In this document: positions 1-8,961 of the stretch, piece after piece | Layout: every line of letters begins with the position of its first letter | How positions within the stretch are numbered: position 1 is the stretch's first letter | Assembly (NCBI RefSeq): GCF_040717445.1 | Contig: NZ_JBFEFL010000001.1 | Span: forward strand, 434,001-498,000 | Direction of reading: 5' to 3' | From: Qipengyuania sp. JC766 | Lineage (GTDB): Bacteria; Pseudomonadota; Alphaproteobacteria; Sphingomonadales; Sphingomonadaceae | DNA length: 64,000 nt | Notes under the pieces: model-generated | What the model was told of the DNA's origin: nothing | Databases searched by the model: none | Seen by the model: only the letters and a program-made list of their open reading frames with translations | Position numbers and translations under genes: made by a program

Positions 1-1522
1 GGTCCGGACGCTGTTCGTCGCGGTCGCGGCCGAGGTCGCTGCGCTTGATGAAGCCGGTCTCGCCGTCGTCGCCGACCTGCACTTCGAGCCCGCCATCGCG
101 AACTTCGAGCACGGTCACGGTGACGACCTGGCCACGCTTCACGCCGTCGCCGGCGGCGGCCACGCCCGGAGCACCCTTTTCAAGCTGCTTCATGCCGAGG
201 CTGATGCGTTCCTTCTCGACATCGACGTCGAGCACGACCGCATCGACCTGCTCGCCCTTGCGGTGCAGGGCCAGCGCGTCCTCGCCCGAGATGCCCCAGG
301 CGATGTCGGACATGTGGACCATGCCGTCCACGTCGCCTTCGAGGCCGATGAACAGACCGAACTCGGTGGCGTTCTTGACTTCGCCGCTGACGGTCGAGCC
401 GACCGGATGCTTGTCGGCGAAATCTTCCCACGGATTGCCCTGCGCCTGCTTGAGGCCGAGGCTGATGCGGCGCTTTTCCGAATCGACTTCGAGCACCACC
501 ACGTCGACTTCCTGCGACGTGCTGACGATCTTGCCCGGGTGGACGTTCTTCTTCGTCCAGCTCATTTCGGACACGTGGACCAGGCCTTCGATGCCCGGCT
601 CCAGCTCCACGAAGGCGCCGTATTCGGTGATGTTGGTCACCTGGCCGGTCAGCTTCGCGCCGACCGGGTACTTGGCGCCGACGCCGTCCCACGGATCGCT
701 TTCCAGCTGCTTCATGCCCAGGCTGATGCGCTGGGTTTCGGCGTTGATGCGGATGATCTGCACGCTGACCGTGTCACCGATATTGATGACTTCGCTCGGG
801 TGGTTGACCCGCTTGTAGCTCATGTCGGTGACGTGGAGCAGGCCGTCGATGCCGCCCAAGTCGACGAACGCACCGTAATCGGTGATGTTCTTGACCACGC
901 CGTCAATGATCTGGCCTTCGGCCAGCTGGTCGATCAGCTCGCTGCGCTGTTCGGCGCGCGTTTCCTCGAGGATCGAGCGACGCGAGACGACGATGTTGCC
1001 GCGGCGACGGTCCATCTTGAGGATCTGGAACGGCTGCGGCACGTCCATCAGCGGGGTGATGTCGCGCACCGGGCGGATGTCCACCTGGCTGCCGGGCAGG
1101 AAGGCCACGGCGCCGTCCAGGTCGACGGTGAAGCCACCCTTGACGCGGCCGAAGATGCGGCCTTCCACGCGGGCGCTTTCGCCGAACTCGTTTTCCAGCT
1201 TGTCCCAGGCGGCTTCGCGGCGGGCGCGGTCGCGGCTGAGCATGGCTTCGCCGTCGGCGTTCTCGACCCGGTCGACGAACACTTCGACTTCGCTGCCGAC
1301 TTCGAGGCCGTGATCGTCCTCGCCGTCGCCGCGCATGAATTCCTTGAGATCGATGCGGCCTTCGCTCTTGAGGCCCACATCGACGACGGCCTTGCCGCCT
1401 TCGATCGCAGTCACGGTGCCCTTGACGACGCGGCCTTCGAAGCCGCCGTCTTCCGCACCGCCGAGTTGTTCGTTGAGAAGCGCTTCGAAGTCGTCGCGCG
1501 TCGGCATTTCCTGGGTTGCCAT
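1..1522 (-). CDS. rpsA: 30S ribosomal protein S1 (3' end cut by window edge)
   Basis: Ribosomal protein S1 binds mRNA on the small subunit and helps initiate translation, especially on messages with weak Shine-Dalgarno sites. Reading the minus strand from the ATG at 1522 gives about 507 codons starting MATQEMPTRDDFEALL and still open at the window edge. Six S1 (OB-fold) repeats are visible, starting near residues 24, 110, 198, 285, 372 and 458; repeats 3-5 carry the typical GAFVDL, GAFVEL and GLFIGL cores followed by a GLxHVxxMS-like segment. Family members are usually about 560 residues, so roughly 50-60 C-terminal residues are missing. No good Shine-Dalgarno lies before the start (nearest AGGA is about 13 nt away), which is common for rpsA. 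It lies downstream of cmk on the same strand, a common arrangement. Confidence 0.97.
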   Translation of the reverse strand, partial: MATQEMPTRDDFEALLNEQLGGAEDGGFEGRVVKGTVTAIEGGKAVVDVGLKSEGRIDLKEFMRGDGEDDHGLEVGSEVEVFVDRVENADGEAMLSRDRARREAAWDKLENEFGESARVEGRIFGRVKGGFTVDLDGAVAFLPGSQVDIRPVRDITPLMDVPQPFQILKMDRRRGNIVVSRRSILEETRAEQRSELIDQLAEGQIIDGVVKNITDYGAFVDLGGIDGLLHVTDMSYKRVNHPSEVINIGDTVSVQIIRINAETQRISLGMKQLESDPWDGVGAKYPVGAKLTGQVTNITEYGAFVELEPGIEGLVHVSEMSWTKKNVHPGKIVSTSQEVDVVVLEVDSEKRRISLGLKQAQGNPWEDFADKHPVGSTVSGEVKNATEFGLFIGLEGDVDGMVHMSDIAWGISGEDALALHRKGEQVDAVVLDVDVEKERISLGMKQLEKGAPGVAAAGDGVKRGQVVTVTVLEVRDGGLEVQVGDDGETGFIKRSDLGRDRDEQRPD

Positions 1523-1934
1523 AAGGTCAGTCAGTCCTGTTCAATCGTTTTGCTACCGGCCACCGGTTTTTCCGGAGGTCTTGGGCCCGTCTCCCGCACC
1601 ATTGCGGGGGCAAACGGGGCAAGAGGGCCGTTGCCGCACGGGGCCGCATGCCGTCGTACGGGTCCATCGAATCCAACGGGTATCGAGAACGGTCGCGCGC
1701 CTATGCCCAAATGCGGCGAAAAGCAAGCAGAACCGCCCCGGGGAAGGACGAACTGACCGAGACATGGACCGCCTGGACCACCGTCCAGGGCGAAAAAAAC
1801 GGTGGCTTTCGTGCGACGGTGTCCCGGACGTGGAAACTTCGCGCAGGGAGCGCGGAAGAAGGGCAGGCGGGAAAGGCGATAACCGGTCATCCCCGGACGG
1901 ATGGCATAATGCGCCGCCTGTAGGACAGGGTTTT
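1523..1934. other. rpsA upstream region, no gene recognised
   Basis: This 412-bp stretch separates the end of cmk from the start of rpsA. It presumably holds the rpsA promoter and leader, but I see no convincing -35/-10 pair, terminator or structured RNA. Open frames on both strands here have no recognisable protein character. The only notable element is the 18-nt motif at 1919-1936. Confidence 0.5.
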
Positions 1935-1936
1935 CT
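1919..1936 (-). repeat. Copy 1 of an 18-nt dispersed motif
   Basis: The plus strand reads TGTAGGACAGGGTTTTCT, overlapping the TAG stop of cmk. A copy differing at one base lies at 45950-45967, also just behind a minus-strand gene. The two were found by eye; function is unknown. Confidence 0.5.
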
Positions 1937-2573
1937 AGTCCTGGTGGCCACTATCGTCCGCGGCCCGCTCGGTCGCCTCGATCGCGGCGGCAATCGCCGC
2001 GTCCCGGTCGAGAACGGTGGTGTCGATCATAACCGCATCCAACGCAGGCTTCAGCGGTGCGTCGGAGCGCCCCTGGTCCCGCGCATCGCGCCGTTCGATC
2101 ATCTCGATAACGTGTTCCAGCGTGATATCGTCGCCGCGCCCGCGCAATTCCTTCCAGCGCCGTTCGGCGCGCGCCTCGACACTGGCGACGACGAACAGTT
2201 TCACCTGCGCATCGGGCGCGATGACGGTGCCGATATCGCGCCCGTCCAGCACCGCCCCGCCATCCTGGTCGGCAAAGGCGCGCTGCCGCGTGAACAGCGC
2301 CTCGCGCACGGCGGGGTGGATGGAAACGCGACTGGCGAAGCCACCCGTTTCCTCGCTGCGCAGGGCCGGGTCCGCCAGCAGGCTGTCTGGGAAAGTGCAC
2401 CCTGCCAGCGCGTCGCCCGCATCGTCCGGGTCCCCGCCGTCGAGGAACACCTGCCGCCCCACCGCACGGTAGAGCAGGCCGGTATCGAGATGCGGCAACC
2501 CGAAATGCGCCGCCAGTGCCTTGGCGATTGTGCCCTTGCCCGAGGCGGTGGGTCCGTCGACGGCGATGATCAT
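1935..2573 (-). CDS. cmk: Cytidylate kinase
   Basis: Phosphorylates CMP and dCMP to the diphosphates using ATP, in the cytoplasm. The 212-residue product begins MIIAVDGPTASGKGTIAKAL, a P-loop typical of (d)CMP kinase, followed by the DTGLLYRAVG nucleoside-monophosphate segment and the DGRDIGTVI motif near residue 110. Length matches the family. The frame stays open far upstream, but the ATG at 2573 puts the P-loop at the N-terminus and overlaps the upstream gene by 4 nt (ATGA), indicating translational coupling in an aroA-membrane protein-cmk operon. Confidence 0.97.
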   Translation of the reverse strand: MIIAVDGPTASGKGTIAKALAAHFGLPHLDTGLLYRAVGRQVFLDGGDPDDAGDALAGCTFPDSLLADPALRSEETGGFASRVSIHPAVREALFTRQRAFADQDGGAVLDGRDIGTVIAPDAQVKLFVVASVEARAERRWKELRGRGDDITLEHVIEMIERRDARDQGRSDAPLKPALDAVMIDTTVLDRDAAIAAAIEATERAADDSGHQD

Positions 2574-2851
2574 GCCTCGCGCTCCTGACCCTTGCGCCCG
2601 GTCCGGATCGCCTTGACCAGCCCGAAGATCGCGATGGCCGCCCAGAAGCCTTCCAGGACGAGGCTTGGCCAGTTGGTATGCACGAGCAGGGATACCGTCA
2701 GCAACGCGGCTCCCACCAGGTTGGTGCCGTGCAGGATGAACGGATTGGGATGCTCCCTGAAGGTCAGGTAGGCATAGGCGCCGATGATGCAGGCGGTGCC
2801 GGCGAAGCCGACCCAGCTCGCCCAGTCGAGCCCTGCCACGAGCCCGCTCAC
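2570..2851 (-). CDS. Small three-helix membrane protein
   Basis: A 93-residue protein with about three hydrophobic segments (near residues 10-30, 38-58 and 62-84) and a basic C-terminal tail (RTGRKGQEREA). It resembles the small CBU_0592-type membrane proteins, whose function is not known; that match is from memory. It overlaps aroA upstream and cmk downstream by 4 nt each (both ATGA), so it is a true operon member, probably translated in step with them. Nothing in the sequence suggests a catalytic role. Confidence 0.8.
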   Translation of the reverse strand: MSGLVAGLDWASWVGFAGTACIIGAYAYLTFREHPNPFILHGTNLVGAALLTVSLLVHTNWPSLVLEGFWAAIAIFGLVKAIRTGRKGQEREA

Positions 2852-4170
2852 GATCCTGCCTCCGCCAGCAGTTCGGCGAAACCGGGGAAACTGGTGGCAA
2901 TGGGCGCGGCGCTGTCGATCTCGACCCCGTCCGCGCTGGCGAGGCCTGCCACGGCCATGCTCATGGCGATGCGGTGGTCCAGATGGGTAGTGACCGGACC
3001 GCCACCGGCCAGCGGCGCGCCGCCGGTGCCTTCGATGGTCAGGCCGTACTGCGTTTCCGTGACGCGCGCGCCCGCGCGCTGCAAGGCATCGGCCATCGCG
3101 GTGAGGCGGTCGCTTTCCTTGACCCGCAGTTCCTCGAGCCCGCTGGTGCGGGTGGTGCCTTGCGCGAGGGAGGCGGCGACGAACAGGACGGGAAACTCGT
3201 CGATCATGCTGGGCGCGATCGCAGGATCGACGTCAATCCCGGTCAGTGCGGCGTGCCGCACGCGCAGGTCCGCCACCGGTTCTCCGCCGACTTCGCGCCG
3301 GTCCAGTTCCTCTATGCTGGCGCCCATGTCGCGCAGCACCGCGATCAGTCCGGCGCGGGTCGGGTTGAGGCCGACATTCTCGACCACGAGATCGCTCCCC
3401 TCCACGATGGTCGCAGCCACTATGAAGAAGGCGGCGGAAGACGGATCGCCGGGCACCTCGATCGTCTGCGGGTTCAGGTCGGCTTCGCCGGTGATGCGAA
3501 TGACCCGCTCCGGCCCGGAATCGTCCACTTCCAGCTGCGCGCCGAAACCGCGCAGCATGCGTTCGGAATGGTCGCGCGTCGGCACCGGTTCGATGACAGT
3601 GGTGATGCCCGGCGTGTTCAGCCCGGCGAGCAGGATCGCGCTCTTCACCTGTGCGCTGGCGACCGGCAGGCGGTACTCGATCGGGACGGCGGGCAGGCTG
3701 CCTCGCATCATCAGCGGCAGCGTGCCGCCCGGCGATGGGGTGAAGGCCGCGCCCATCTGCGACAGCGGCTCGATCACGCGGCCCATGGGCCGCCCGGAAA
3801 GGCTGGCATCGCCGGTGAAGGCCGCGGTGATGCCGTGGCTGGCGACGAGCCCCATCAGGAGGCGCGTGGAGGTGCCCGAATTGCCCATCTCCAGCGCGCT
3901 CGTCGGTTGCAGCAGTCCGCCGACGCCCACGCCGTGGATCGACCAGCTGCCATCATCATGCCGGTCGATTGTCGCGCCCATGGCGCGCATCGCGGCGGCG
4001 GTGGCCAGCACGTCCTCCCCTTCCAGGAGGCCGGTCACGCGCGTTTCGCCAACGGCCAGCGCGCCCAGCATCAGCGAGCGGTGGCTGATCGACTTGTCGC
4101 CCGGCACGCGGATGCGGCCGCGCAAGGGGCCTTGCGGCGCGAAACGGCGGGGCTGGGGCTGGCTGTCCAT
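2848..4170 (-). CDS. aroA: 3-phosphoshikimate 1-carboxyvinyltransferase (EPSP synthase)
   Basis: Transfers the enolpyruvyl group of PEP to shikimate 3-phosphate, the sixth step of the shikimate pathway. The 440-residue protein shows the N-terminal PGDKSISHRSLMLGALA motif (substrate-binding Lys and Arg), the EMGNSGTSTRLLMG motif near residue 90, and the LRVKESDRLTAMADAL motif in the C-terminal lobe. Length is normal. It is the first gene of the minus-strand aroA-cmk unit and overlaps the next gene by 4 nt. The Ala at the end of the EMGNSGTSTRLLMGLVA segment hints at a class II-like enzyme, but I would not assign the class firmly. Confidence 0.97.
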   Translation of the reverse strand: MDSQPQPRRFAPQGPLRGRIRVPGDKSISHRSLMLGALAVGETRVTGLLEGEDVLATAAAMRAMGATIDRHDDGSWSIHGVGVGGLLQPTSALEMGNSGTSTRLLMGLVASHGITAAFTGDASLSGRPMGRVIEPLSQMGAAFTPSPGGTLPLMMRGSLPAVPIEYRLPVASAQVKSAILLAGLNTPGITTVIEPVPTRDHSERMLRGFGAQLEVDDSGPERVIRITGEADLNPQTIEVPGDPSSAAFFIVAATIVEGSDLVVENVGLNPTRAGLIAVLRDMGASIEELDRREVGGEPVADLRVRHAALTGIDVDPAIAPSMIDEFPVLFVAASLAQGTTRTSGLEELRVKESDRLTAMADALQRAGARVTETQYGLTIEGTGGAPLAGGGPVTTHLDHRIAMSMAVAGLASADGVEIDSAAPIATSFPGFAELLAEAGS

Positions 4171-4313
4171 AGGGGCGCGGCTTTGACACCGGCGAGGGCG
4201 CGTGGCAAGGCGCGCGCCATTCTTGATTCGGCGGCCCGGCGGCCCCAGATCATTCCCGCGAGATTGCAGACCGGCGCGCGCCCCACGGCAGCGCCCGCAT
4301 AAAGGAAATTACT

Positions 4314-4643
4314 ATGGTGAAGCCCGAATGGGGTACCAAGCGCACCTGCCCCAAATGCGGCACGCGCTTCTACGACCTGAACAAGGAAGACCCCGTCACC
4401 TGCATCGAATGCGGTGAGGAGTGGACTCCGGAACCGGTCCTGAAGACCAAGCAGCCGATCCCGTTCGAGGACGAGGACAAGAAGGACAAGGATACCGACG
4501 CCGACAGCGATCTGGCCGATGACGATCTGGACGACGTGGACGAGGACGAGAACCGTCCCGACGCGGATGTCGATCTCGGCGACGATTCGAGCGACCTGGC
4601 CGTGGAAAAGGGCAAGGGCGACGACGAAGGCGACGACAGCTAA
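4314..4643 (+). CDS. FYDLN acid-domain protein (TIGR02300-type)
   Basis: A 109-residue protein with an N-terminal zinc-ribbon-like pair of knuckles (CPKC near residue 14 and CIEC near 31) around the signature FYDLN, then a very acidic tail of about 60 residues rich in Asp, Glu and Lys. This architecture is the alphaproteobacterial FYDLN-acid family, whose function is unknown; the ribbon may bind metal or nucleic acid. The start at 4314 is preceded by AAAGGAAA with suitable spacing. It lies between divergent aroA and tRNA-Ala and appears to be a single-gene unit. Confidence 0.9.
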   Translation: MVKPEWGTKRTCPKCGTRFYDLNKEDPVTCIECGEEWTPEPVLKTKQPIPFEDEDKKDKDTDADSDLADDDLDDVDEDENRPDADVDLGDDSSDLAVEKGKGDDEGDDS

Positions 4644-4732
4644 TTCGCTTGCATTCGGGTTGCGCCCTTTCTAAGGGGCGCTTCCCGCAAGGGTGGCGAA
4701 CTGGTATACGGTTCGCCTGACATGACTGGAAC

Positions 4733-4808
4733 GGGGCCTTAGCTCAGCTGGGAGAGCGCAACACTGGCAGTGTTGAGGTCAGCGGTTCGATCCCGCTAGG
4801 CTCCACCA
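4733..4808 (+). tRNA. tRNA-Ala (anticodon GGC)
   Basis: A 76-nt cloverleaf. The acceptor stem GGGGCCT pairs with AGGCTCC and includes the G3:U70 wobble that is the alanine identity element. The anticodon stem CAACA/TGTTG encloses CTGGCAG, anticodon GGC at 4766-4768. The T arm is AGCGG-TTCGATC-CCGCT, and the CCA end is encoded. It lies about 110 bp upstream of ffh. Confidence 0.97.
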
Positions 4809-4916
4809 GTCATCGACATCTGTGGTGAAAGCCGCACGCTGGCCGACGAGGTTTCGTCCGCCGGCGTTTTTCGCGTTTATCCCGGCCGGCGCGCCGGGAA
4901 GGAGTCTGGAGCGTAC

Positions 4917-6344
4917 ATGTTCGATAACCTGTCCGATCGTCTCGGCGGTGTGTTCGACCGGCTTCGCGGGCGCGGTGCGCTCAGCGAAGGCGACGTGCGC
5001 GAAGCCATGCGCGAAGTGCGCGTCGCCCTGCTGGAAGCGGACGTCGCGCTGCCGGTGGTCCGCCGCTTCATCGACGCGGTGACCGAAAAGGCGATCGGCG
5101 CGGACGTCCTCAAATCGGTCACCCCGGGCCAGCAGGTCGTCAAGATCGTCAGCGACGAGCTGGTCGAGATGCTCGGGGGGGAGGAGACCGAAGGGCTTAT
5201 CCTCGAGGCCAAGCCGCCGGTCGTGATCATGATGGTCGGCCTGCAGGGTTCGGGCAAGACGACCACGACCGCCAAGCTCGGCAAGTTCATCAAGGAGAAG
5301 CACGGGCGCAAGGCGCTGATGGCTTCGCTCGACGTCAATCGCCCGGCCGCGCAGGAGCAGCTGGCGGTGCTGGGCGAGCAGGTCGAGGTGGCGACGCTGC
5401 CGATCGTGCAGGGGCAGCAGCCGGTCGATATCGCGCGCCGCGCGATGGACGTCGCCAAGCTGCAATCCGCCGACGTGCTGCTGCTCGACACCGCGGGCCG
5501 CCTGCATGTCGACGAAGCGCTGATGGCCGAGATGAAGGCCGTCGCCGGCGTATCCGCGCCGACCGAGGTGCTGCTGGTGGTGGACAGCCTGACCGGGCAG
5601 GACGCGGTCAACGTCGCCAAGAGCTTCACCGACGAGGTGCCGCTGACCGGCGTCGTGCTGACCCGGATGGACGGCGATGCGCGCGGCGGTGCGGCGCTTT
5701 CGATGCGGCATGTCACCGGCAAGCCGATCAAGTTTGCCGGCACGGGCGAAAAGCTGGACGCGCTGGAGCAGTTCCATCCGAAGCGGGTCGCGGACCGCAT
5801 CCTGGGCATGGGCGACGTGGTCAGCCTCGTCGAGCGCGCCGCCAGCGTGGTCAAGGAGGAAGAGGCCGAGGCGCTCGCCAAGCGCATGGCGAAGGGCCAG
5901 TTCGACCTCAACGATCTGCGCACGCAGCTGCGCCAGATGAACCAGATGGGCGGGCTGGGCATGCTAGCCGGGATGCTGCCGGGCATGAAGAAGGCCAAGG
6001 CCGCGCTCCAGCAGAGCAACATGGACGACAAGGTGCTGGTCCACATGGACGCGATCATCGGATCGATGACCGCCAAGGAACGCGCGAACCCCGCGCTGCT
6101 GAATGCGAAACGCAAGAAGCGCGTGGCGGCGGGCAGCGGGCTTCAGGTGCAGGACGTGAACCGCCTGCTCAAGATGCATCAGGAAATGTCGCGCGCGATG
6201 AAGCAGATCAGGAAGATGGGCGGGCTCAAGGGCCTTGCCGCGATGTTCGGCAAGGGCGGCATGGACGCCGCCATGCCCGGCCTCGGCGGTCCGAAAGGCG
6301 GCCTGCCGCCCGGCCTCCCGGGCCTCCCCGGATCGAAGAAATGA
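4917..6344 (+). CDS. ffh: Signal recognition particle protein Ffh
   Basis: GTPase of the signal recognition particle; with 4.5S RNA it targets nascent membrane proteins to the receptor FtsY. The 475-residue product has the N-domain helical bundle (1-90), the G domain with GLQGSGKTT at 108-116, the DTAGRLHVDEAL G3 region and TRMDGDARGGAALS, then the methionine-rich M domain (about 300-440) with several paired-Met stretches. The C-terminus ends in a Gly/Pro-rich tail. It is the first gene of the conserved ffh-rpsP-rimM-trmD-rplS operon. Confidence 0.98.
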   Translation: MFDNLSDRLGGVFDRLRGRGALSEGDVREAMREVRVALLEADVALPVVRRFIDAVTEKAIGADVLKSVTPGQQVVKIVSDELVEMLGGEETEGLILEAKPPVVIMMVGLQGSGKTTTTAKLGKFIKEKHGRKALMASLDVNRPAAQEQLAVLGEQVEVATLPIVQGQQPVDIARRAMDVAKLQSADVLLLDTAGRLHVDEALMAEMKAVAGVSAPTEVLLVVDSLTGQDAVNVAKSFTDEVPLTGVVLTRMDGDARGGAALSMRHVTGKPIKFAGTGEKLDALEQFHPKRVADRILGMGDVVSLVERAASVVKEEEAEALAKRMAKGQFDLNDLRTQLRQMNQMGGLGMLAGMLPGMKKAKAALQQSNMDDKVLVHMDAIIGSMTAKERANPALLNAKRKKRVAAGSGLQVQDVNRLLKMHQEMSRAMKQIRKMGGLKGLAAMFGKGGMDAAMPGLGGPKGGLPPGLPGLPGSKK

Positions 6345-6382
6345 CGACTATTCAGATTATTGCATTGGAAAGGTGAACTAAC

Positions 6383-6886
6383 ATGGCAATTTCCCTACGT
6401 CTCTCCCGCGGCGGTGCGAAGAAGCGCCCCTATTACCGCATCGTGGCGGCCGACAGCCGCAAGGCGCGCGACGGTCGCTACCTGGAGCAGATCGGCACCT
6501 ACAACCCGCTGCTCGCCAAGGACGACGACAAGCGCGTCGTGCTGAACGAGGATCGTGCCCGCTACTGGCTGGGCGTCGGCGCGCAGCCGAGCGACCGCGT
6601 GGCCCGCTTCCTCGATGCTGCCGGCATCCGAGAGCGCGAAGCGCGCAACAACCCGCAGAAGGCCGAACCGGGCGAGAAGGCCAAGGAACGCCTCGAGGAA
6701 AAGGCCGAGAAGCAGCGCGAAGCCGAGGAAGCCGCCAAGGCTGCCGAGGAAGAAGCGAAGACCGCTGACGCGCCCGCCGAAGAAGGCGCCGCCGAGGAAG
6801 CCGCCGACACCGCCGAGGAAGCCAAGGAAGAGGCCAAGGCCGACGAAGCTCCGGCCGAAGACGCTTCCGAAGAGAAGGCCGACTAA
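6383..6886 (+). CDS. rpsP: 30S ribosomal protein S16 with long charged C-terminal tail
   Basis: S16 is an assembly protein of the 30S subunit. Residues 1-85 are a normal S16 ([20 protein letters not shown], then the [14 protein letters not shown] core). Residues from about 90 to 167 form an added low-complexity tail of Ala, Glu, Lys and Asp (repeats like [13 protein letters not shown]). Most bacterial S16 proteins are 75-90 residues, so this one is roughly doubled. The tail probably forms a single charged helix or stays disordered. It sits 38 nt after ffh and 9 nt before rimM. Confidence 0.97.
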   Translation: MAISLRLSRGGAKKRPYYRIVAADSRKARDGRYLEQIGTYNPLLAKDDDKRVVLNEDRARYWLGVGAQPSDRVARFLDAAGIREREARNNPQKAEPGEKAKERLEEKAEKQREAEEAAKAAEEEAKTADAPAEEGAAEEAADTAEEAKEEAKADEAPAEDASEEKAD

Positions 6887-6895
6887 GCCAATCCG

Positions 6896-7396
6896 ATGCA
6901 GGACCGGCCCGTCACCCTTGCCGCCATCACCGGTGCGCATGGCGTGGCGGGCGAGGTTCGCCTCAAGCTCTTCGGCGAAGGGCTGGATATGCTGAAGGCG
7001 CACACTTCGTTCAACGACGGTGCCCTGACGCTCAAAAAGGTGAAGTCCGACAACAAGGGCGGCGCCATCGCCCGCTTCGCGCAGGTGACCGACCGGACCG
7101 CGGCCGAAAAGCTGCGCGGCACGGTCCTGACCGTCCCGCGCTCCGCCCTGCCGGACCCCGGCGAGGGCGAATATTACCACGCCGACCTCCTTGGCCTCGC
7201 GGCCGTCTCCGACGCCGGCGACCCGCTCGGCACGGTCGTCGCGGTCGAGAATTTCGGCGCGACCGACATCGTCGAGATCGAACGGCCCGCCACCGACGGT
7301 AAACCCGGCAAGACCTTCATGGTCCCGCTGACGAAGCAGGCAGTGCCGGGCTGGGATGCTGAACGCTTGGTCGTCAGCGCCGATTTCGCCGATTAG
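6896..7396 (+). CDS. rimM: Ribosome maturation factor RimM
   Basis: Binds S19 and assists maturation of the 30S head. The 166-residue product has the N-terminal beta-barrel domain beginning with the conserved GAHGVAGEVRLKLF stretch and a C-terminal PRC-barrel with EYYHADLLGLAAV and the FMVPLTKQAVP segment. Length is typical. It follows rpsP closely in the conserved operon. The gene that follows (7409-8167) interrupts the usual rimM-trmD adjacency. Confidence 0.95.
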   Translation: MQDRPVTLAAITGAHGVAGEVRLKLFGEGLDMLKAHTSFNDGALTLKKVKSDNKGGAIARFAQVTDRTAAEKLRGTVLTVPRSALPDPGEGEYYHADLLGLAAVSDAGDPLGTVVAVENFGATDIVEIERPATDGKPGKTFMVPLTKQAVPGWDAERLVVSADFAD

Positions 7397-7408
7397 GAAC
7401 GCTCGCCA

Positions 7409-8167
7409 TTGCCGATCCATTCGGATGGCATGACCTTTGCGAAAATGCTTTGCACGACCGCCGGCGCAATATCGCTGGCGGCATGCTCTTCGGGCGACGG
7501 AGACGCCACGCAACAGGACGCGCCGTCTCCCGGTTCATCGTCCGATCCGGCCGAGGACGCCGCAGCCAGCACGCGACCTTCGGGCGAGGTCCGGCTCGTC
7601 ACGGTCGAAGGACACATCGAAGCCGGCGTCGAATGCCCCGTGCTGCGCACGCCCGACGGCAAGGTCTATGCCCTGAGCCTTGGGGAAGCGGACTTCGGCC
7701 CGGGTGACTATGTGCGCTATTCCGGCGAACTGGCCGATGCGAGCTTCTGCCAGCAGGGCGAGGGAACACTGATTGCCCGCAACGTCTCGGAAATCGACCC
7801 GCCAGCCCGTGACCGGGATCCGGCCCGGGCCGGCGGCATCGCCTTGACCAGGGACTATCTGACCGGCAGCTGGGTCGCGAAGGGGGTCGATGCCGATTGT
7901 CGCCAGCCCGACTTCCGGATCGAGGCCAGTCCCGCAGGGATTGCTCTGAAGGGACGCATTTCCGACCACGACGACACCGCGCGTGTGGTCCTGGGCGACT
8001 ATCCGCGGATCGATCTGGACGAACCGCTGGACGACCTCCCGATCGAAAGCCGTGGACCGGATGGCCTCGCCATCCTCCGGCCGGCAAATGATGCGCAGTA
8101 CGATCCCGTCACCATCGGCGATGCGGCCATTACGGGTGACGGCGTGGTGTTCGTGAAATGCGCGTGA
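7409..8167 (+). CDS. Predicted lipoprotein inserted between rimM and trmD
   Basis: Unknown exported lipoprotein. An N-terminal hydrophobic segment ends in the lipobox LAAC (ISLAACSS), followed by a Ser/Asp/Glu/Pro-rich linker. The mature part seems to have two halves: a beta-rich domain with EGHIEAGVECPVLRTPDGKV and ASFCQQGEGT (one Cys each, resembling DUF5818-like domains), then a second domain from about residue 150 opening with LTGSWVAKGVDADC and ending FVKCA. The longest start is a TTG at 7409, 10 nt after AGGA; ATGs at 7430 or 7445 would give a more ordinary signal peptide. It begins 12 nt after rimM on the same strand, so it probably shares the operon transcript. Confidence 0.8.
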   Translation: MPIHSDGMTFAKMLCTTAGAISLAACSSGDGDATQQDAPSPGSSSDPAEDAAASTRPSGEVRLVTVEGHIEAGVECPVLRTPDGKVYALSLGEADFGPGDYVRYSGELADASFCQQGEGTLIARNVSEIDPPARDRDPARAGGIALTRDYLTGSWVAKGVDADCRQPDFRIEASPAGIALKGRISDHDDTARVVLGDYPRIDLDEPLDDLPIESRGPDGLAILRPANDAQYDPVTIGDAAITGDGVVFVKCA

Positions 8168-8211
8168 CAATCGCTGGCAATATTTCCCCGCATGCCTAAA
8201 CCGCGCGCACC

Positions 8212-8961
8212 ATGACCTTCGCCGCGACTGTCCTGACCCTTTATCCCGAGATGTTTCCCGGACCGCTGGGCGTGTCCATGGCGGGGCGCGCGCTGGAGCG
8301 GGGCGACTGGTCGTGCGAGGCGGTCCAGATTCGCGATTTCGCGACCGACCGGCACCGCACCGTGGACGATACGCCTGCCGGCGGCGGGGCGGGCATGGTG
8401 CTGAAGGCGGATGTGCTGGCTGCGGCAGTGGACCGGGTGCGCGCCGACGGTCCGGCGCGGCCGATGCTGGCGCTGACACCGCGCGGCGCGCCGATCACGC
8501 AGGCGCGCATCCGCGAAATCGCCGAAGGGCCGGGTATCGCGCTGCTGTGCGGCCGGTTCGAAGGGTTCGACGAGCGGCTTTTCGAAGGCCGTCCGTTCAT
8601 CGAACAAGTGAGCCTTGGCGACATTGTCCTGTCGGGCGGGGAACCGGCGGCAATCGCCATACTCGATGCTTGCATTCGGCTGCTTCCCGGAGTAATGGGC
8701 GCGCCTTCAAGCGGGGTCGAGGAATCGTTCGAGGACGATCTGCTCGAATACCCGCACTACACCCGACCTCAGGAATGGGAAGGGCGCACGATCCCCGAAG
8801 TGCTGCGATCGGGGGATCATGCGAAGATCGCCGCGTGGAGGAAAGCCCGCGCGGAAGAAGACACTCGGTTACGCAGGCCGGACCTTTGGGAGCGTTATTC
8901 CAACGCTCGGGCCCAGCCTGCCTCTGGCGCGCGGCATGACAAGGAAGGACCAGGGACGTGA
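8212..8961 (+). CDS. trmD: tRNA (guanine37-N1)-methyltransferase
   Basis: Uses S-adenosylmethionine to methylate G37 next to the anticodon, preventing +1 frameshifts. The 249-residue SPOUT enzyme begins [17 protein letters not shown] and shows the [17 protein letters not shown] motif, the [13 protein letters not shown] trefoil-knot region and the [14 protein letters not shown] segment near residue 145. Its stop overlaps the rplS start by 4 nt (GTGA), indicating translational coupling. Confidence 0.97.
   Translation: MTFAATVLTLYPEMFPGPLGVSMAGRALERGDWSCEAVQIRDFATDRHRTVDDTPAGGGAGMVLKADVLAAAVDRVRADGPARPMLALTPRGAPITQARIREIAEGPGIALLCGRFEGFDERLFEGRPFIEQVSLGDIVLSGGEPAAIAILDACIRLLPGVMGAPSSGVEESFEDDLLEYPHYTRPQEWEGRTIPEVLRSGDHAKIAAWRKARAEEDTRLRRPDLWERYSNARAQPASGARHDKEGPGT

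Noticed and set aside
1523-1934. A structured RNA (4.5S, 6S or similar) in the rpsA upstream region
   Set aside because: I searched by eye for conserved cores of these RNAs and found none.
2678-4302. Two long plus-strand open frames (over 400 codons) opposite aroA
   Set aside because: They lie antisense to a complete, well-conserved aroA and show no protein character (His/Arg/Ala-rich); long antisense frames are expected at this GC content.
4660-4690. GCGCCC/GGGCGC hairpin behind the FYDLN gene as a terminator
   Set aside because: The stem is only 6 bp with an 8-nt loop and no T-run follows it.
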